DNA from: Actinomycetota bacterium
GTDB taxonomy: Bacteria; Actinomycetota; Actinomycetes; S36-B12
Direction: 5' to 3'
Assembly (NCBI GenBank): GCA_030645615.1
Contig: JAUSNB010000050.1
Coordinates: 95,999 to 159,998 of the forward strand
DNA: 64,000 bases
In this document: piece by piece, positions 53,787 through 62,829 of the stretch
How the letters are laid out: each line of letters begins with the position of its first letter
How positions within the stretch are numbered: position 1 is the stretch's first letter
Made by a program: the position numbers and the translations under genes
Notes under the pieces: generated by a model
Database searches by the model: none
What the model saw: only the letters and a program-made list of their open reading frames with translations
What the model was told of the DNA's origin: nothing

Positions 53787-54812
53787 TCAGTGCCCCGTGC
53801 GGCGGAGTTCCTTGTCCTCGTACATGCGAGCATCTGCGCTCGCAAAGGCGGAATCGAACGAGTCCTCGCCACGCCATTGCGTTGCCCCGTATGACAACGG
53901 GCCAGGGGAGACCTCGCGCAGGCGAGCGAGAAGCCGATCGGCCGCATCGATCGTCGTCTGCGGAAGGATGAGCAGGAACTCATCTCCTCCGACCCGGAAA
54001 AGCAGGTCGTCGGGACGCAGGACCGCCCGCCATGCGGCCGCCGACGCCCGAAGGAAGCGATCGCCCGCGGCATGCCCCTGGCTGTCGTTGACATCCTTGA
54101 AGCGATCAAGGTCGATCACGACGAGAGCCTGCGGCTCGGCCGCACGCCCAGGTCGCGGGTGGACCAGAAGGTAGGCGTCCAGCGCGACCCTGTTGGGCAG
54201 GTCCGTGAGCGGGTCTCGCTTCGCCTGCCGTTGCTGCGCGCCCACGACCCGGTTGAGGCCCACGGCCATCAGGAACAGCAGAGATGTCACCACGAACCAC
54301 GTCTGGATCACGCGATCGATCGTCTCCGGGATGAACCCGAGCAGCAGCATGGTCAGCGCGGCGGCGAAGGCGTAGACGTACGTGAGCCAGCCATGCCACC
54401 AGTACGCGGCGTAGACGACGACGAAGACCGCCGTCGCATACCCGAACAGCAAGCTGTCGATGGGGCAGCCGACCGCGGCTAGAAACACGACCGCCGCGAG
54501 GCGCAGGAACAGGACGGCCTGCAAGAACCAGTCAGGCGTCCGCGCACCCAGCACAAGGCACAGGGCGACCACAACGAGCTCGAAGACCGCACCTACGACC
54601 CAAGCGCCGCTCTCAACGTCGTTCGCGTGGTCGGCCGCGAAGATCGATACACCGACCAGGTCCACGAAGATGATCAGCGACCATCCCGCCATCGTGGCCA
54701 CAGGTCCCGGCATACGGCGCAGGATGGCGATGGCCGTCACCTCCCAACAGCAGCCGCATGAGCATTCGGGCGGTGCTGGCTCACGATCGGACCCCGCGTC
54801 GCCCACCGTCAC
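53787..54812 (-). CDS. Membrane-bound GGDEF diguanylate cyclase
   Basis: 341 aa. Five to six membrane helices (about 40-190) form the sensor part; the cyclase domain begins RDPLTDLPNRVALDAYL and has the intact RVGGDEFLLILP signature, with RPDD five residues before GGDEF as a possible I-site. The N-terminus has a dense Cys cluster (CSCGCC) that might bind metal. Start GTG 54812 has no ribosome site; the true start may lie at Met34. Confidence 0.85.
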   Translation of the reverse strand: MTVGDAGSDREPAPPECSCGCCWEVTAIAILRRMPGPVATMAGWSLIIFVDLVGVSIFAADHANDVESGAWVVGAVFELVVVALCLVLGARTPDWFLQAVLFLRLAAVVFLAAVGCPIDSLLFGYATAVFVVVYAAYWWHGWLTYVYAFAAALTMLLLGFIPETIDRVIQTWFVVTSLLFLMAVGLNRVVGAQQRQAKRDPLTDLPNRVALDAYLLVHPRPGRAAEPQALVVIDLDRFKDVNDSQGHAAGDRFLRASAAAWRAVLRPDDLLFRVGGDEFLLILPQTTIDAADRLLARLREVSPGPLSYGATQWRGEDSFDSAFASADARMYEDKELRRTGH

Positions 54813-54850
54813 AGTAGGGCAGGCAGGCGTGAGACGGACCAGCCCTCCAA

Positions 54851-55390
54851 CTACTCGCCGACTGACCCGTCAAGCGCCTCGCGTAGAAGGTCGGCGTGGC
54901 CGTTATGGCGGGCGTACTCCTCGATCAAGTGACAGATGATCCAGCGCAGAGAGACGTGCTGGCCGTCCTCGTCTCCCTGGGAGAGAGTCGCAAGTCCTTC
55001 GGGGCCGGCCAGCGCGTCGGCGATGACGCCATCGGACACCAGGATCGACTCGTCGAACCACGCGATGAGCTGCTCGGGCGATGCACTCGCAGCCGATGTG
55101 AAGGACCAATCCGGGTCGTCATGGTGCAGCTCGTTGAACCACGACGGCTTGACGACTCCGCCGGTAAAGGTCTGGTTCATCCACCCAGCCTCCACGACGG
55201 CCAGGTGCTTGAGCAGTCCCCCCACCGTGAGGGGCGTTGGCGGAACCGGCGTGGCGAGCTGGTTGGCCGTCAGCCCCGTGCACTTCCAGCGCAGCGTCGC
55301 ACGTTGGTAGTCAAGGAACCCTAGGAGCGTCGGGGCTTCGTCCGCCGCCAATGGAGGGTCGATGCGATCCTCGCCGCGGGCGGTATCCAT
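54851..55390 (-). CDS. DinB-family protein (DUF664)
   Basis: 179 aa four-helix DinB fold. LLGFLDYQRATLRWKCTGL, LKHLAVVEAGWM and WIICHLIEEYARHNGHADLLRE provide the His residues for the usual metal site. In actinobacteria such proteins are often thiol (mycothiol)-dependent enzymes; the reaction here is unknown. Confidence 0.85.
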   Translation of the reverse strand: MDTARGEDRIDPPLAADEAPTLLGFLDYQRATLRWKCTGLTANQLATPVPPTPLTVGGLLKHLAVVEAGWMNQTFTGGVVKPSWFNELHHDDPDWSFTSAASASPEQLIAWFDESILVSDGVIADALAGPEGLATLSQGDEDGQHVSLRWIICHLIEEYARHNGHADLLREALDGSVGE

Positions 55391-55437
55391 GCCTCAACGT
55401 AGCCCGCCCAGGCGTTCATGAGGACCTGGACTCGGAC

Positions 55438-57471
55438 CTAGCTGGCATGGACCCGCGCGCCCAGGCTCTCCAGCCTCGACCACACTCGGTGGGTGCCGAG
55501 TGCCTCGATCAACGTCGCGACCGCATCGGCGAGTGAATCCATTGCCAGAGCGCCCTCGTCCTCGACTACCCCGGCATCACTCGCGGCGAACCCTCCCACA
55601 AACGCGATCGCCTTGCCGTGGCGGTAGCTCTCCTCGATCAAGGTTACGACGCGAGCATCGAGCTCGGCCTCCGGTCCGGCGAGGATGATCACCGCGTCGA
55701 ACTCGATCGACCTTGTCGTGGCGTACGTGCGGTCCGGATCGATCGCTGTCCCGCCTACGTCAACCGGCCCTCCCGTCGGAGCGACCAGCCGCACGGTGAC
55801 TCCCGCCTCGGCGGCCATTGCCAGTGCAGCGTCGAATCCCGCGGCGGAGATCGTACTCCCGACCACCAGTCCGATGACGCGGCCCGCCACGGGAGATACT
55901 CCGCGGTTCAACTGGCTGACCGCCTGGGACAGGAACCCCTTGGGTGCCTCATCCACAGTGGGCGGGGTAAGCCCAAGCTGCGCTCCGACTTCGGCTGCGA
56001 GATCGGCGTCCACCTGACTGAGAACCCCAAGTTCGCGCTCGCGGATCTCGGGGTGCGTGCACTTGCCGAGCTCGAACGCGATGGCGTCGCACAGGTGCTG
56101 CTGCTCGATCGCTGTGAGGCTGCGATAGAACAACGCCGGCTGGGTGAAGTGGTCATCGAAGGACGCGGGGAGTGCACGCTCGATGACGCCGTCCGCCGGG
56201 AGCGGGCTCTCGACGTACGCGACGCTCGGATCGGCCAGGAACGGGCACCCGCCACCAAGGGATTCCGGGAAGTACGGGGCAACGCCTTCATGCACGAGTG
56301 TCTGGTGCATGCCGTCACGCAAGTTGTCGTTGACGGGCGACTGGGGCTGGTTGATCGGCAGTTGGCCGAAGTTCGGGCCGCCCAAGCGGGTGAGCTGGGT
56401 GTCCAGGTACGAGAAGAGCCGGGCGGCCAGGAGCGGGTCGTTGGTGGGCTCGATCCCCGGGACGAGATGACCGGGATGGAACGCCACCTGCTCGGTCTCC
56501 GCGAAGTAGTTCGACGGGTTACGGTCCAACGTCATCGTCCCGATCACGACCACGGGGGCTAGTTCTTCGGGTATGAGCTTCGTCGGATCGAGTAGGTCGA
56601 TGCCCTGGTATGTCTCGTCCGCCTCGTCGGGGACGACCTGGACTGCCAAGTCCCACGATGGGAAGTTGCCCGCTTCGATGGCGTCAGCCAGGTCACGACG
56701 GTGAAAGTCGGGGTCCATGCCCATCGTGATCTGCGCTTCCTCCCACAGGAGGGAGTGAACCCCTGCCGCGGGCTTCCAATGGAACTTCACCAGTGCCGTC
56801 TTGCCGTCGGCGTCGGAGAGGCGGAAGGTGTGCACTCCGAAACCTTCCATCATCCGATAGGACCGCGGTATGCCGCGGTCGCTCATGACCCACAGCACGT
56901 GATGCGTTGCCTGCGTGTGCAACGAGACGAAGTCCCAGAAGGTGTCATGGGCCGACTGGGCCTGAGGGATCTCCGTGTCGGGGTGCGGCTTGGCGGCGTG
57001 GATGAGGTCGGGGAACTTGATGCCGTCCTGAATGAAGAACACCGGGATGTTGTTACCGACGAGGTCGAAGGTTCCCTCGTCGGTATAGAACTTCACCGCG
57101 AAACCGCGGGTATCGCGAGCCGTGTCTGCCGATCCGCGAGATCCGACCACAGTCGAGAAGCGCACGAACACACGGGTGTTCAGACCCTCTGCAAGGAAGC
57201 CTGCACGACAGAAGGTCGCCGCCGCCCCGTTGGCGACGAACACTCCGTGGGCGCCAGCGCCTCGAGCGTGCACGACACGCTCAGGGATGCGCTCGTGGTC
57301 AAAATGCATGATCTTCTCGCGCAGGTGGTGATCCGGCAGGAGCGTCGGGCCTCGGAGGCCGACCTTCAGTGAGCGCTCAGTGTCTAGGAGTGGCGTTCCT
57401 TGGGATGTGGTGAGGACCTCCGAGGCCTGCGGGTCGTACGCGGAGACGGGGAGCTGTGCGTCAGACGTCAT
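55438..57471 (-). CDS. katE: Large-subunit monofunctional catalase, KatE/HPII type
   Basis: 677 aa from ATG 57471 with GAGG seven bases upstream. Heme catalase core: distal His68 ([12 protein letters not shown]), Asn in [12 protein letters not shown], proximal Tyr in [12 protein letters not shown]-terminal DJ-1/PfpI-like domain ([19 protein letters not shown]..., about 530-670) marks the large-subunit clade, which is unusually stable. It is the second catalase of the window, beside KatG. Confidence 0.96.
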   Translation of the reverse strand: MTSDAQLPVSAYDPQASEVLTTSQGTPLLDTERSLKVGLRGPTLLPDHHLREKIMHFDHERIPERVVHARGAGAHGVFVANGAAATFCRAGFLAEGLNTRVFVRFSTVVGSRGSADTARDTRGFAVKFYTDEGTFDLVGNNIPVFFIQDGIKFPDLIHAAKPHPDTEIPQAQSAHDTFWDFVSLHTQATHHVLWVMSDRGIPRSYRMMEGFGVHTFRLSDADGKTALVKFHWKPAAGVHSLLWEEAQITMGMDPDFHRRDLADAIEAGNFPSWDLAVQVVPDEADETYQGIDLLDPTKLIPEELAPVVVIGTMTLDRNPSNYFAETEQVAFHPGHLVPGIEPTNDPLLAARLFSYLDTQLTRLGGPNFGQLPINQPQSPVNDNLRDGMHQTLVHEGVAPYFPESLGGGCPFLADPSVAYVESPLPADGVIERALPASFDDHFTQPALFYRSLTAIEQQHLCDAIAFELGKCTHPEIRERELGVLSQVDADLAAEVGAQLGLTPPTVDEAPKGFLSQAVSQLNRGVSPVAGRVIGLVVGSTISAAGFDAALAMAAEAGVTVRLVAPTGGPVDVGGTAIDPDRTYATTRSIEFDAVIILAGPEAELDARVVTLIEESYRHGKAIAFVGGFAASDAGVVEDEGALAMDSLADAVATLIEALGTHRVWSRLESLGARVHAS

Positions 57472-57574
57472 CGAGATCCTCACTTGCCTGGGTGAAACGA
57501 TCGCTGGGGCCTTGCGGAGCACTCGCGGCTCAGATACCCGGCTACGGCAGAGCTCAAACAGCCGCGCAGCCCTG

Positions 57575-57814
57575 CTAGCGAGCGGTCGCTAGCCATCCCG
57601 TACGCGGTCTCGGAGTCGTCAAGAGCGACGACGTCACGTCGCTGGTGCCTCTGCCGGCGTCCCGTGAGTCGTCGGATGCCGACATCCGTACGCCGTGTGC
57701 CCCGCACCCCCGGCATCGCTCCTGGTGCAGACCCGGACGACGGAGAACGTCCACCGGCACCCACTGGTGACCACCCTCGGCGCAATGCGCAGCGCTCAAA
57801 CCACCAAGCGACAT
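57575..57814 (-). CDS. Putative zinc-ribbon small protein (79 aa)
   Basis: ATG 57814 has an excellent GGGAGG eight bases upstream. The product carries C-x4-HQW (AHCAEGGHQWVPV), then HQERCRGCGAHGVRM with a CxxC, a layout like zinc-ribbon proteins. The remainder is Ser/Thr/Arg-rich. Function unknown. It stands opposite the start of a decayed mycothiol-enzyme fragment. Confidence 0.55.
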   Translation of the reverse strand: MSLGGLSAAHCAEGGHQWVPVDVLRRPGLHQERCRGCGAHGVRMSASDDSRDAGRGTSDVTSSLLTTPRPRTGWLATAR

Positions 57815-57829
57815 GGCTTCCTCCCAACG

Positions 57830-58177
57830 ATGCCCCTCCGCGGGTTGCCCTTACATACCCTCGCTGCCGTTGTTGAAACCGCGCCGCCTCCCCCGTGGGC
57901 CACTCCCGAGCCACGCGCCTGGGCTTCGTGCGCCACCAGGCTGGTCGAGGTCTTCGTCCACGGTGAGGACATCCGTCGCCCGCTTGGTCTCACTCACGAC
58001 TATCCCGCCGTTGAGGTGCTCACGGCGCTGCGCCACCAACTCAAGACCAAGGTCGGGCACGGGGGCGGAAAGGAGCGCGCCGAGAGTCTGGAACTCGTGC
58101 CCACGGACGCGCATTCTTCCATGGGCGAAGGCCCCGAGGCCCGACGCCGCCGCCCGAGCGTCCCACCACCGACTTGA
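57830..58177 (+). pseudogene. Fragment of a mycothiol-dependent maleylpyruvate isomerase-family gene
   Basis: From about 57935 the frame reads TRLVEVFVHGEDIRRPLGLTHDYPAVEVLTALRHQL, then a Gly-rich turn and LELVPTDAHSSMGEGPEARRR, which is the C-terminal half of the family (VHGEDIRRPLG is its hallmark). The N-terminal helices are missing, upstream residues are degenerate, and after GPEARRR the expected final helix is replaced by a Pro-rich tail and a stop. Truncated at both ends, so most likely dead. About 785 bases between katE and the next gene hold only this and the zinc-ribbon gene. Confidence 0.65.
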
Positions 58178-58257
58178 GGGCCACGACCGTGGGGGCGGAG
58201 GCTGGCCGACAAGCTTCGCTACGGTGACTGAACGGTCATCGCTTGGGAGGTCCCGTC

Positions 58258-59133
58258 ATGCGTACTGTCCTCGTCGCTGGTGCGACCGGCTTCTTGGGCA
58301 AGCGGCTCCTGGAGCACAGCTTTCGGAGTGGTGACCGCGTTGTGGCGCTGACGAGGCCCGAGTCCGTCAGCAAGCTCGATGACAGCAAGCAATTCGTCAC
58401 GGACGTGCGGATCGCAGAACTGTCCGACGGCCGGGCCCTCGACGCAGCCATGCGCGGAGTCGACGCGGTCGTCTCGACAGTGGGGATGACGAAACCCGCG
58501 CGCGGGATGGACCCGGAGACGGTCGACTTCGGCGGAAACATGGCCCTGCTCGCCGCCGCGACCGACGCCAACGTGGGGCACTTCACTTACGTCTCACTCG
58601 ATGGGGTCGAGCTCCCTGGTGCGGACGACATCGCCCTGATCAGGGCGAAGCGGCGTTTCGAGGAGGCCCTGCGCCAGGGCAGCATCGATTGGGCCATAGC
58701 CCGGCCAAACGGATTCTTCTGGAACTACGGAATCTACCTGTCGCTGGCCCGCGACCACGGCATCATGCGCCTGGTCGGGAACGGCGAGGCGCGGACGACA
58801 CCCATCGATGAAGGCGAGCTGGCGGCGGCCATCGTCGCCCGGATCGGCGACCGTCAGTCGATCTACTCAGTCGGCGGCCCCCAAGACCTCACCTTCAACG
58901 AAGTCGCCGAACTGATCGGGGTGGCGCTCGGCAAGACGATCAAGGTCAGTCACTACTCACAGGGCGCGACCGCGGCGGCGCTGAAGATGCTGCATCCATT
59001 CAGTCCCGCCCGAGCCGACCTGCTGCAGATGTTCGTCTGGCTGCTCAACGCCGGCGTCACCTCCGACCACATTGGCACGGCGACACTCGGCGACTGGCTA
59101 ACGGCACACCGCGACGCACGCTTCTCGGTCTAG
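58258..59133 (+). CDS. NmrA-like/atypical SDR NAD(P)-binding protein
   Basis: 291 aa from ATG 58258 behind GGGAGG. TVLVAGATGFLGKRLLEHSF is the nucleotide-binding motif, with VDAVVSTVGMTKPARG and WAIARPNGFFWNYG as conserved later segments. No classical YxxxK. Likely an NADPH-dependent reductase or redox-sensing protein. Its TAG interlocks with the convergent methyltransferase stop as CTAG. Confidence 0.82.
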   Translation: MRTVLVAGATGFLGKRLLEHSFRSGDRVVALTRPESVSKLDDSKQFVTDVRIAELSDGRALDAAMRGVDAVVSTVGMTKPARGMDPETVDFGGNMALLAAATDANVGHFTYVSLDGVELPGADDIALIRAKRRFEEALRQGSIDWAIARPNGFFWNYGIYLSLARDHGIMRLVGNGEARTTPIDEGELAAAIVARIGDRQSIYSVGGPQDLTFNEVAELIGVALGKTIKVSHYSQGATAAALKMLHPFSPARADLLQMFVWLLNAGVTSDHIGTATLGDWLTAHRDARFSV

Positions 59134-59777
59134 CCAGTGGGGCGGCCGGCCGTCCTGGCCAGCACGGCGATGGTGATCGATCCGCCCGCTGTGGGCCGAA
59201 CGGCCAATGCGTCGAGCCCGGCCTCGGCGACCAGCGCGGGCAACCCGCCACGTCGCAGGTAGTTCAGTGAGTTGGCTGCGTGGCGTGGCCCCGCGGCGAT
59301 CTCCGCCATGGCTGTCACGCCACGCCCCAGCCACCCTCGAGGGAAGCGCAATCCAGAGGTGCCGAAATCGAGCACGAGGATCCGACCGCCTGCCACGAGG
59401 ACACGCGCCGCCTCCCGCAGCAGACCGACGGCATCGTCGTGCGGGACCGAATGCAGCACAAATGACACGAGGACCAGATCGACAGACGCGTCATCCACCG
59501 GCAGGTTCGGGCCTTCGATGGCACGCAGGTCCGCGTCAACGCCCAGACGGCCACGAGCCTGCGCGATCATGGCCGGGGAGGGGTCGGCGCCGATCACGCG
59601 GCAGCCGGCCTCCGCATACTCCGCCAGTGCGGCACCGGTACCGCATCCGACGTCAAGGACCGTCCACTCCGAGCGGGGCGGCAGGACGCGCCGCGCTGCA
59701 CTGCGAAATGGCGCGTTCAGCGGCTCAACCACAAGGTCGTAGAACCGCGCTTGGACAGCGTATGGATCGGGACCCAC
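59130..59777 (-). CDS. Class I SAM-dependent methyltransferase
   Basis: 215 aa from GTG 59777, chosen because GGAGG stands five bases upstream; the open frame continues to 59888. Motif I VLDVGCGTGAALAEYAEAG, acidic strand-2 end IGADPSP, motif III LVLVSFVLHSVPHDDAVGLLREAARVL and VAGGRILVLDFG fit UbiE/ubiquinone-type small-molecule methyltransferases. The substrate is unknown. Confidence 0.88.
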   Translation of the reverse strand: MGPDPYAVQARFYDLVVEPLNAPFRSAARRVLPPRSEWTVLDVGCGTGAALAEYAEAGCRVIGADPSPAMIAQARGRLGVDADLRAIEGPNLPVDDASVDLVLVSFVLHSVPHDDAVGLLREAARVLVAGGRILVLDFGTSGLRFPRGWLGRGVTAMAEIAAGPRHAANSLNYLRRGGLPALVAEAGLDALAVRPTAGGSITIAVLARTAGRPTG

Positions 59778-59880
59778 GTATACCTCCGTCGGCGCCGTCC
59801 ATTCTGGCGCACAATGCATCCGGGGGGCCGCGCCCCCGCCTCCCCGTGCCATCGCGGCCCAAAGCGGAGAGGATGGCGGC

Positions 59881-59997
59881 ATGCCCACTCACGTCCACCC
59901 ACGTAGCCACCTGACCATGGTCAGCGCCGGCGGCTCGCGCCTCAGCGCGGAACTCGACGCCTTCGCCACCGAACCCCTCGACAAGGCCTTCTGCTGA
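59881..59997 (+). CDS. Possible 38-aa peptide
   Basis: ATG 59881, with GGAGAGGATGG upstream, opens a 38-codon frame (starting MPTHVHPRSHLTM, ending DKAFC). It precedes the flavoprotein gene by 31 bases and could be its leader or a decayed fragment. I recognise no family; coding is uncertain. Confidence 0.3.
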   Translation: MPTHVHPRSHLTMVSAGGSRLSAELDAFATEPLDKAFC

Positions 59998-60028
59998 CTC
60001 GGGGCACGTGCCGCTATAGGAGAAGCCG

Positions 60029-61426
60029 ATGGAGCACTTCGATGTCGTTGTTGTAGGGGGCGGGTCGGCCGGGGAGTTGCTCTCGACGCTGCTCGTGGCC
60101 GCGGGTCGGACCGTCGCGCTCGTTGAGGGGAGTCGCGTCGGCGGCGAGTGTCCCTACGTCGCCTGCATGCCGAGCAAGACCATGCTGCGAAGCGCCCGGG
60201 AGCACCACGACGACGTGGCTTCCCATCCGCTCGGAGCCGCAACCGCCGCGTCAGCATCCCTCATCGACGACGCAGCGTTCCTGCGAGCCGTTCGGCGACG
60301 GGACGACATAGCAGAGCATCGTGACGACCACAGGGCCGCAGCCGCCCTTCAGTCCCAGGGCGTCGAGCTGGTTCGCGGCAACGGCCGCATCCTGCGCCGT
60401 GGGGTGGTGGCCGTGGACGACCGCGAACTCGGCTGGACAGACCTGGTGATCAGCACTGGATCGCAACCGGCCAGGCCAGAGATCGAGGGGCTCACCGGAG
60501 TGCCGACATGGACGAGCGACGAGGCCCTTTCGACCTCGCACCGCCCATCGTCAGTCCTCGTGATGGGCGGCGGGCCAGTCGGCTGCGAGCTCGCGCAGGT
60601 CTTCGCGCGCTTCGGCGCAGTCACGACCCTCATAGAAGCGGGGCCGCAGCTGGCTGGCCGCGAGCAGGCTCAGGTGGCCGAACGGCTGGCCCGGGTGCTG
60701 AGGAGTGACGGCATCGACGTAAGGCTGGACACGACCGTCGTGCAGGTCACGGCCTCGGACCGCGGGGTGCGCGCGAGCCTGTCGGACGGCAGGAGCGTCG
60801 ACGTGGAGCGCATCATCCTGGCCACGGGACGGTACCCGGAGACCGACGACCTCGGGCTGGAGACGCTCGGCATCGAGGCCGACGAAGGGGGTGCCATCCC
60901 CATCGACGACCAGTGCCGGGTCACGGGCCACGAGCACGTCTGGGCAGCAGGGGACGTCACCGGCATCGCCCCCTTCACCCACACCGCGAACTACCAGGCA
61001 CGCATCGTCGCCGACAACCTCCTCGGAGCCGATCGATCGGCCAGCTACATCGCCATTCCACGAGCCATCTACACCGATCCCCCCGTCGCCAGCGTGGGAC
61101 GGAGCGCCGGGGCGGGCACTCACGACGAGGGCCTGCTCACCGCCATGATGGATCTGGACCAGACGGGTCGAGCGGCGATCGACGGCCCCTCGGGCGGAAT
61201 CCTGGTCCTGACGGCCGACCATGCGCGCGGGGTGCTCGTGGGCGCGGCCGCGATCGGCCCGAATGCCGACGAATGGCTGGCCGAGGCCGCCCTGGCCATC
61301 CGGGCCCAGATCCCTCTCACCGTCCTGGTCGACGTCGTCCATGCCTTTCCCACCTACGGGGAGGCGTTCGAGCCCGCCTTGCGCGACCTGATCGCCCAGC
61401 GGGGAGACGGGCCAGTGATCCGGTGA
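60029..61426 (+). CDS. MerA-like FAD-dependent pyridine nucleotide-disulfide oxidoreductase
   Basis: 465 aa. FAD motif VVVGGGSAGELLSTLL, redox disulfide in GGECPYVACMPSK (C-x4-C), NAD(P) motif VLVMGGGPVGCELAQVF and second FAD motif VWAAGDVTG. The C-terminus reads HAFPTYGEAFEPALRDL, with Phe where lipoamide dehydrogenase has the catalytic His, as in many mercuric-reductase-like proteins. The extra MerA Cys pair at the C-terminus is missing, so mercury reduction is unlikely; a quinone, disulfide or other oxidoreductase is more probable. Confidence 0.88.
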   Translation: MEHFDVVVVGGGSAGELLSTLLVAAGRTVALVEGSRVGGECPYVACMPSKTMLRSAREHHDDVASHPLGAATAASASLIDDAAFLRAVRRRDDIAEHRDDHRAAAALQSQGVELVRGNGRILRRGVVAVDDRELGWTDLVISTGSQPARPEIEGLTGVPTWTSDEALSTSHRPSSVLVMGGGPVGCELAQVFARFGAVTTLIEAGPQLAGREQAQVAERLARVLRSDGIDVRLDTTVVQVTASDRGVRASLSDGRSVDVERIILATGRYPETDDLGLETLGIEADEGGAIPIDDQCRVTGHEHVWAAGDVTGIAPFTHTANYQARIVADNLLGADRSASYIAIPRAIYTDPPVASVGRSAGAGTHDEGLLTAMMDLDQTGRAAIDGPSGGILVLTADHARGVLVGAAAIGPNADEWLAEAALAIRAQIPLTVLVDVVHAFPTYGEAFEPALRDLIAQRGDGPVIR

Positions 61427-61432
61427 CCGCTC

Positions 61433-61455
61433 GGGCCGGCGATGCTCACCGGCCC
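61433..61455. terminator. Hairpin between convergent genes
   Basis: GGGCCGG (61433-61439) pairs with CCGGCCC (61449-61455) across a 9-base loop, between the flavoprotein and lactate dehydrogenase stops. A weaker second stem (GTTGCCCT/AGGGCGAC) follows near 61466-61486. Confidence 0.5.
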
Positions 61456-61474
61456 CGGCATTCGGTTGCCCTGC

Positions 61475-62695
61475 TCAAGGGCGACCTCTGAGCCGGACCT
61501 CTGCCGTGCGTGCCTCGTCGACCGTCCTCGTCCCGATGAGTTGCATGGTGGTGCGCACCTCCTTCTCGAGGATCTCCGCCACCCTGCGCACACCGTCCTC
61601 GCCACCGGCCATGAGCCCGTAGAGATACGCGCGGCCGACCAGTGTCGCCCGGGCACCGAAGGCGAGCGCGGCCACGATGTCCGTGCCGCTCATGATGCCG
61701 CCGTCGATGTAGACCTCGACGTGGTCTCCCACGGCCGCGACGACCTCCGGCAGGAGCTCAAGAGGGACGTTGCCCATGTCGACCTGGCGGCCACCGTGGT
61801 TGGACAGCACGATGGCATCCACGCCGAGGTCGGCCGCGAGCTCCGCATCGGCCCGGCTCTGGATGCCTTTGAGCATCACCTTTCCGGACCAGTTCTCGCG
61901 GATCCAGGTGATCTCCGCTCCGGTGACTCCAGGGTCGAAGACGCGGGTCAGGAGGTCGCCGACGGTGCCGCCGGTCGACGACAGGCTGGCGAAGGTCAGC
62001 GGTTCGGTGGTCAGGACGTCGAACCACCACCGGGGATGACGGGCCATCTCGGCCATGGTTGACAGCCCCAGTTGCGGCGGGATCGTCAGGCCGTGGCGCA
62101 CCTCTCGGCGGCGGACCCCTCCGACGGCGGTGTCGACCGTGAGGATGAGCGTGTCGTAGCCGTTCTCGCCGGCCCGTCGCATGAGGTCCTCCGCAGATCC
62201 GCGGTCGCGCGAGACATACAGCTGGAACCACCGTCGGGCGTCCGGGCACGCATGCGCGAGATCCTCGATGCTGGTCGTGCCCAGGGTAGAGAGCCCGTAA
62301 GGGATGCCCTTGTCCGCCGCGACGGCCGCGACCGCCGGCTCGCCGGAGTGGTGCATCATGCGCGTGAACCCGGTCGGGGCGAACACGAACGGCAGCGCGC
62401 TGCGCTGGCCGAGGATGTCCACCGAGAGGTCGACCTGCGCGACGTCGCGCAGCACCCGCGGCGTGAACTCCACGCGGCGGTACGCGTCGCGGCTGCGGAC
62501 CAGGCTCGCCTCGGACATCGCCGCACCGTCCGTGTAGTCAAACACCGCTCGGGGCGCACGCCGGCGAGCCATCGACCGCACGTCCCATACGCTGGCGCAG
62601 CGGTCGAGCCGTCGCTGGAGGGCGGTGCGGGTGCGATCACGCCGGCCGATCAGCGGCAACACCTCGCTCGGCCGCGGCATGCGTCGTCCGGCCAT
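61475..62695 (-). CDS. lldD: FMN-dependent L-lactate dehydrogenase (LldD2-like)
   Basis: 406 aa from ATG 62695 preceded by GGGAGGG. TIM-barrel alpha-hydroxy acid dehydrogenase: RAVFDYTDGAAMSEASL, PTGFTRMMHHSGEPAV, TLILTVDTAVGG, VMLKGIQ, the catalytic His-Arg block LSNHGGRQVD and the FMN-phosphate site IDGGIMSGTDIV...GRAYLYGLMAGGE. It follows M. tuberculosis LldD2 closely in order and length. Oxidises L-lactate to pyruvate and passes electrons to the quinone pool. Other 2-hydroxyacids are possible substrates. Confidence 0.9.
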   Translation of the reverse strand: MAGRRMPRPSEVLPLIGRRDRTRTALQRRLDRCASVWDVRSMARRRAPRAVFDYTDGAAMSEASLVRSRDAYRRVEFTPRVLRDVAQVDLSVDILGQRSALPFVFAPTGFTRMMHHSGEPAVAAVAADKGIPYGLSTLGTTSIEDLAHACPDARRWFQLYVSRDRGSAEDLMRRAGENGYDTLILTVDTAVGGVRRREVRHGLTIPPQLGLSTMAEMARHPRWWFDVLTTEPLTFASLSSTGGTVGDLLTRVFDPGVTGAEITWIRENWSGKVMLKGIQSRADAELAADLGVDAIVLSNHGGRQVDMGNVPLELLPEVVAAVGDHVEVYIDGGIMSGTDIVAALAFGARATLVGRAYLYGLMAGGEDGVRRVAEILEKEVRTTMQLIGTRTVDEARTAEVRLRGRP

Positions 62696-62829
62696 CGTGC
62701 TTCCCTCCCTAGCCGTGCGTCCCGTGTCTCCCGGATGCGTGGACATAGGAACGCGGGTGGCGCGTCATGACGCTACCGTCTAGCCATCAAGCGATCGCGG
62801 CATCGCCGACAAGACGGGGTAGGCATTCG

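Noticed and set aside
60029..61426. Mercuric reductase
   Set aside because: C-terminal Cys pair and MerA N-terminal domain are missing and no mer genes are near.
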